Assembly: GCA_013398055.1 (NCBI GenBank)
Contig: VZRS01014440.1
Span: 1,014,129-1,078,128 of the forward strand
DNA length: 64,000 nt
From: Ifrita kowaldi
Lineage: Eukaryota; Chordata; Aves; Passeriformes; Cinclosomatidae
Direction: 5' to 3'
The notes under the pieces are model-generated. The model was given only the letters and a program-made list of their open reading frames with translations, was not told the DNA's origin and made no database searches. A program made the translations under genes and the position numbers. The number at the start of each line of letters is the position of its first letter. Within the stretch, counting starts at the first letter, position 1. Shown piece by piece: positions 61,445-64,000 of the stretch.

Positions 61445-64000
61445 GAACTATGGAATACTCTTAGAAAAATAGTACCTGAGTTACATGAAAAATCAGACTA
61501 TTCCAGACCTAGCAGCAGGTGAGTGAAAACATGACCAAAAGAGCAGAGCTGCACTGTGAAAATAGTTTTGATTTGTTATTCAGGGAATATTAAAGTTATT
61601 GTATTCAGGTCTGAGGATCCATCAGTGTTTCAGGGGTCAGACAGATCTTCAAGGGGCATTTCAGGACACCTAAGTTAGACCTGAATTTTTCTTTGGAAAA
61701 GCCTCCTTTTCCTTTCTTCTTTTTCTGTCTGTAAAAATAATTTAAAAGCCCTCTGGGAATCATGTCCTTTGACTGAAGTTTTCCTTTGCAGGTATTTTCA
61801 CTTAGTTAATTTAATATAAAGATAATAATAATAGAAAGCTATATCTTCTAGTAGCACCTGTTTATTTATAGAATAAAGCTATTGGTGCCAAAATTTTTAG
61901 GAGTATTTGATTGCAGATGGCAGTGTTTCTTTGGAGGTAATTAATTTTATTAAATGGTGCACTGGTTTTGAAGTCAAAAGTTTGATGACGCACCATTTTT
62001 TTGCATTTGCTTCAAATAGGAGTGCAATTGAACCTGTCCGATCAGCACATCATGGTGTGGAAGTGACATACTTCAGAAGTGCACTGTTAGCTTGACTGCA
62101 TGGTACACTTTTTAATTAAAAATAGGTAAAAGAGTTTTCAAATTGCATGGATAATCTGAATGAATTAAGTCTTAAAAAGCTTGGGCAGCCATTTCTGCAG
62201 GAAGATGATGCAGGCTGCAGTTAAACTATATTACTTTGAGCACCTCTTTAGCTTCCGGTCTGTGTTCAAAGTCAAATCCATGATGTGAAAATAGGTAGAT
62301 ATGCTAATTACAAGATGACATGTAAGAATATGGAATAATTCAGAAGTATTTATTCACACATCTGCCAAATGAATATGACAGCAAAGAATTCGAAGAGTTA
62401 TACAGTCCTACCACTACTACAATGGGTGTCCAATTCATGATAAAACTAGAAAAACTGTTAGTGGACAACGGTGCTGGAAAGCAAATAAAAGCCTTCATGT
62501 TCTACTGGATAGAAATCTTCTGATTTGCAGCTTGAACATGTTAATGGTAAGTGTCTATTCACTTGTTCTTTTGCCAACAGTGCCCTTCAGCTTAAGTGTG
62601 CTTTGAGACAGCAGTCATATTTTCTCTCACTGTTTGCTTTTTTTAGGCAAGAAAAGTCTTTTTCATTTATTCTCCACTTACAAGATGGACTGTCATTCTC
62701 CTGCTGAGAGGCAGTGTACAATTAGCTCAAGGACAGTGCTGCTGAAGCTGCACAGCTTCTGAGCAACACAGGTTGAATCTGCCTGGCTGGAAGTTCGTGA
62801 ATATTTATGTCCGTCGTCGTAGGCTAACCTTTCTTCGGCTTTTCTGTATCTGGATTTGAAGTAATCTTTAATGAAGATACACAGCCAGAATTGCAGACTA
62901 CAGGTGTGAAAGAAGGGGTGTTGAAAGGATGAATGGAACATGTGACAAAGTACTGAATTAAGTCTGCTGAATGAGTGGTTTGTCACAGTATTTGCCTAGT
63001 TCAAATAGGCAGTTAAAACCTTTTCTTACTGAATAGAATTTTGAAATTTGCAAAGAATCAACAAGAATCTTGGTTTCACATTAAGAATTTATGCAATGGA
63101 TGAAATTAAATACAAAGAAATATACTTCTAAAATAAATTTTACTATAATCTGAGGCTGCAATCTGATCCAAACTCTTCCTTCTGCTGGAAGGAATTACTG
63201 CAGGATTTTTTATATATAACATAGTCCTACATATGTAAAAACATCAAAGCAAAAGTATTTGGAAACTAGAGACAATATATTCAGCTGGCCCTAGTATGCT
63301 TTCATTAAAAGGGTATATAGACCTTATATCTTGATTTCAAGATTTGGCGTAGAAAGGGCCCAAAAATACTTTGAGTCTCCCCCTTCTCACACTTGACTTC
63401 TCAGCAATGTCAATCTAGAAATAATCTATTATCTAATTAGCCTCAGTTTCAGAAAATGTGTCTTAATGTTTTGTCTTAACCTGTTTTTGATGCAGTGAGT
63501 AATGTAAGAAGCAATAAAGAAATGCTTGAAGTATCAGGATGGTTAATAGTACTCTGACATTCAGATTTTGTGTAAAATACACTTTTAGATGAAAAGAAGT
63601 AATTTTCTTGAACTGGACTGATCACATTTCTGGGAAGGCGGTCAAAAAGAAGATTGCCACCTTGGAGAAATTGTCTGTGCTTCCATTAGATATATATATA
63701 ATTTTTTTTGACACAGCTGATGCAAGAGTTAAGGAGATGTTGTATGGGCTGCCCCTAACAAAGAAAGATCTGCTCGGACATGTTAGTCCTGTGAGGAAGC
63801 TCCTGGCCTATGTGTTCCACTGTCACTAAAATTGTATAAGAGACAGATCTATGCATTTCTGTGCTAGAGTTTTACAAACACTGCCATGGATACATATGTG
63901 GTCACTTGGGAAAATTTGAAATGTAACTATGTAACTTCCCTTGTATCCCTAAATCCCATATAGTAACTCAAAACAGCTTTTTTTTTTTTTTTTAATTTTT
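61445..64000. other. AT-rich non-coding DNA, no gene seen
   Basis: No gene recognised. A small CpG cluster (CGTCGTCGT near 62812-62820) lies inside a 97-codon minus-strand open frame (62693-62986) whose translation I do not recognise. The window ends just after a 16-T run (63978-63993). Confidence 0.55.
63978..63993 (+). repeat. Oligo-T run (16 T)
   Basis: An uninterrupted thymine tract near the window edge, so what follows it cannot be judged. Confidence 0.9.

Noticed and set aside
1..64000. CRISPR array, phage, operon or other prokaryotic system
   Set aside because: No regularly spaced direct repeats, no clustered long open frames and no ribosome-binding-site pattern; the repeat content is that of a bird nuclear genome.

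Overview
This window looks like nuclear DNA from a bird, most likely a passerine (songbird). The diagnostic evidence is repeat content. There are several CR1 LINE fragments, including copies that end in the typical ATTCTRTG-type tail. Two copies match a tRNA-Ile-headed, CR1-tailed SINE of the TguSINE1 type, known from songbirds. There is also an LTR fragment of a kind common in bird genomes. The rest is AT-rich, single-copy-looking sequence with homopolymer runs and no sign of bacterial, phage or organellar organisation.

I find no protein-coding gene, no functional RNA gene and no CRISPR array. Every open frame is short (the longest is 135 codons), shows no recognisable domain, and is either inside a repeat or consistent with chance. 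The window is best read as a gene desert or the inside of a very large intron. I cannot tell which, and I cannot name the locus.

Layout. 1-10.7 kb: AT-rich unique DNA with one CR1 3' end (about 5.07-5.25 kb). 10.7-11.6 kb: a plus-strand CR1 interrupted by about 320 bp of different sequence that may be an LTR. 15.2-17.6 kb: two very old plus-strand pieces of CR1 ORF2, in the correct order but 1.6 kb apart. 17.6-28.7 kb: unique AT-rich DNA. 28.7-29.5 kb: two minus-strand CR1 fragments. 30.9-31.35 kb: a decayed minus-strand reverse-transcriptase segment that resembles the L1 clade rather than CR1, which is unusual for a bird. 31.4-45.9 kb: mostly unique DNA with a small CR1 tail (38.6 kb), a compositionally distinct patch (35.4-35.9 kb) and a near-perfect short hairpin (43.56 kb). 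45.9-48.55 kb: a repeat cluster with two TguSINE1-like copies in opposite orientation, an LTR-like fragment, and two CR1 fragments in opposite orientation. 48.6-61.2 kb: unique AT-rich DNA ending in an (ACAT)n/(AT)n microsatellite. 61.2-61.45 kb: the 3' part of an avian LTR. 61.45-64 kb: unique DNA.

Nothing here amounts to a new multi-gene system. The items most worth a second look are the L1-like relic, the interrupted CR1 at 11 kb, the hairpin at 43.56 kb and the nested repeat cluster at 47-48.5 kb. All identifications rest on reading the sequence against remembered family features; no search was run.
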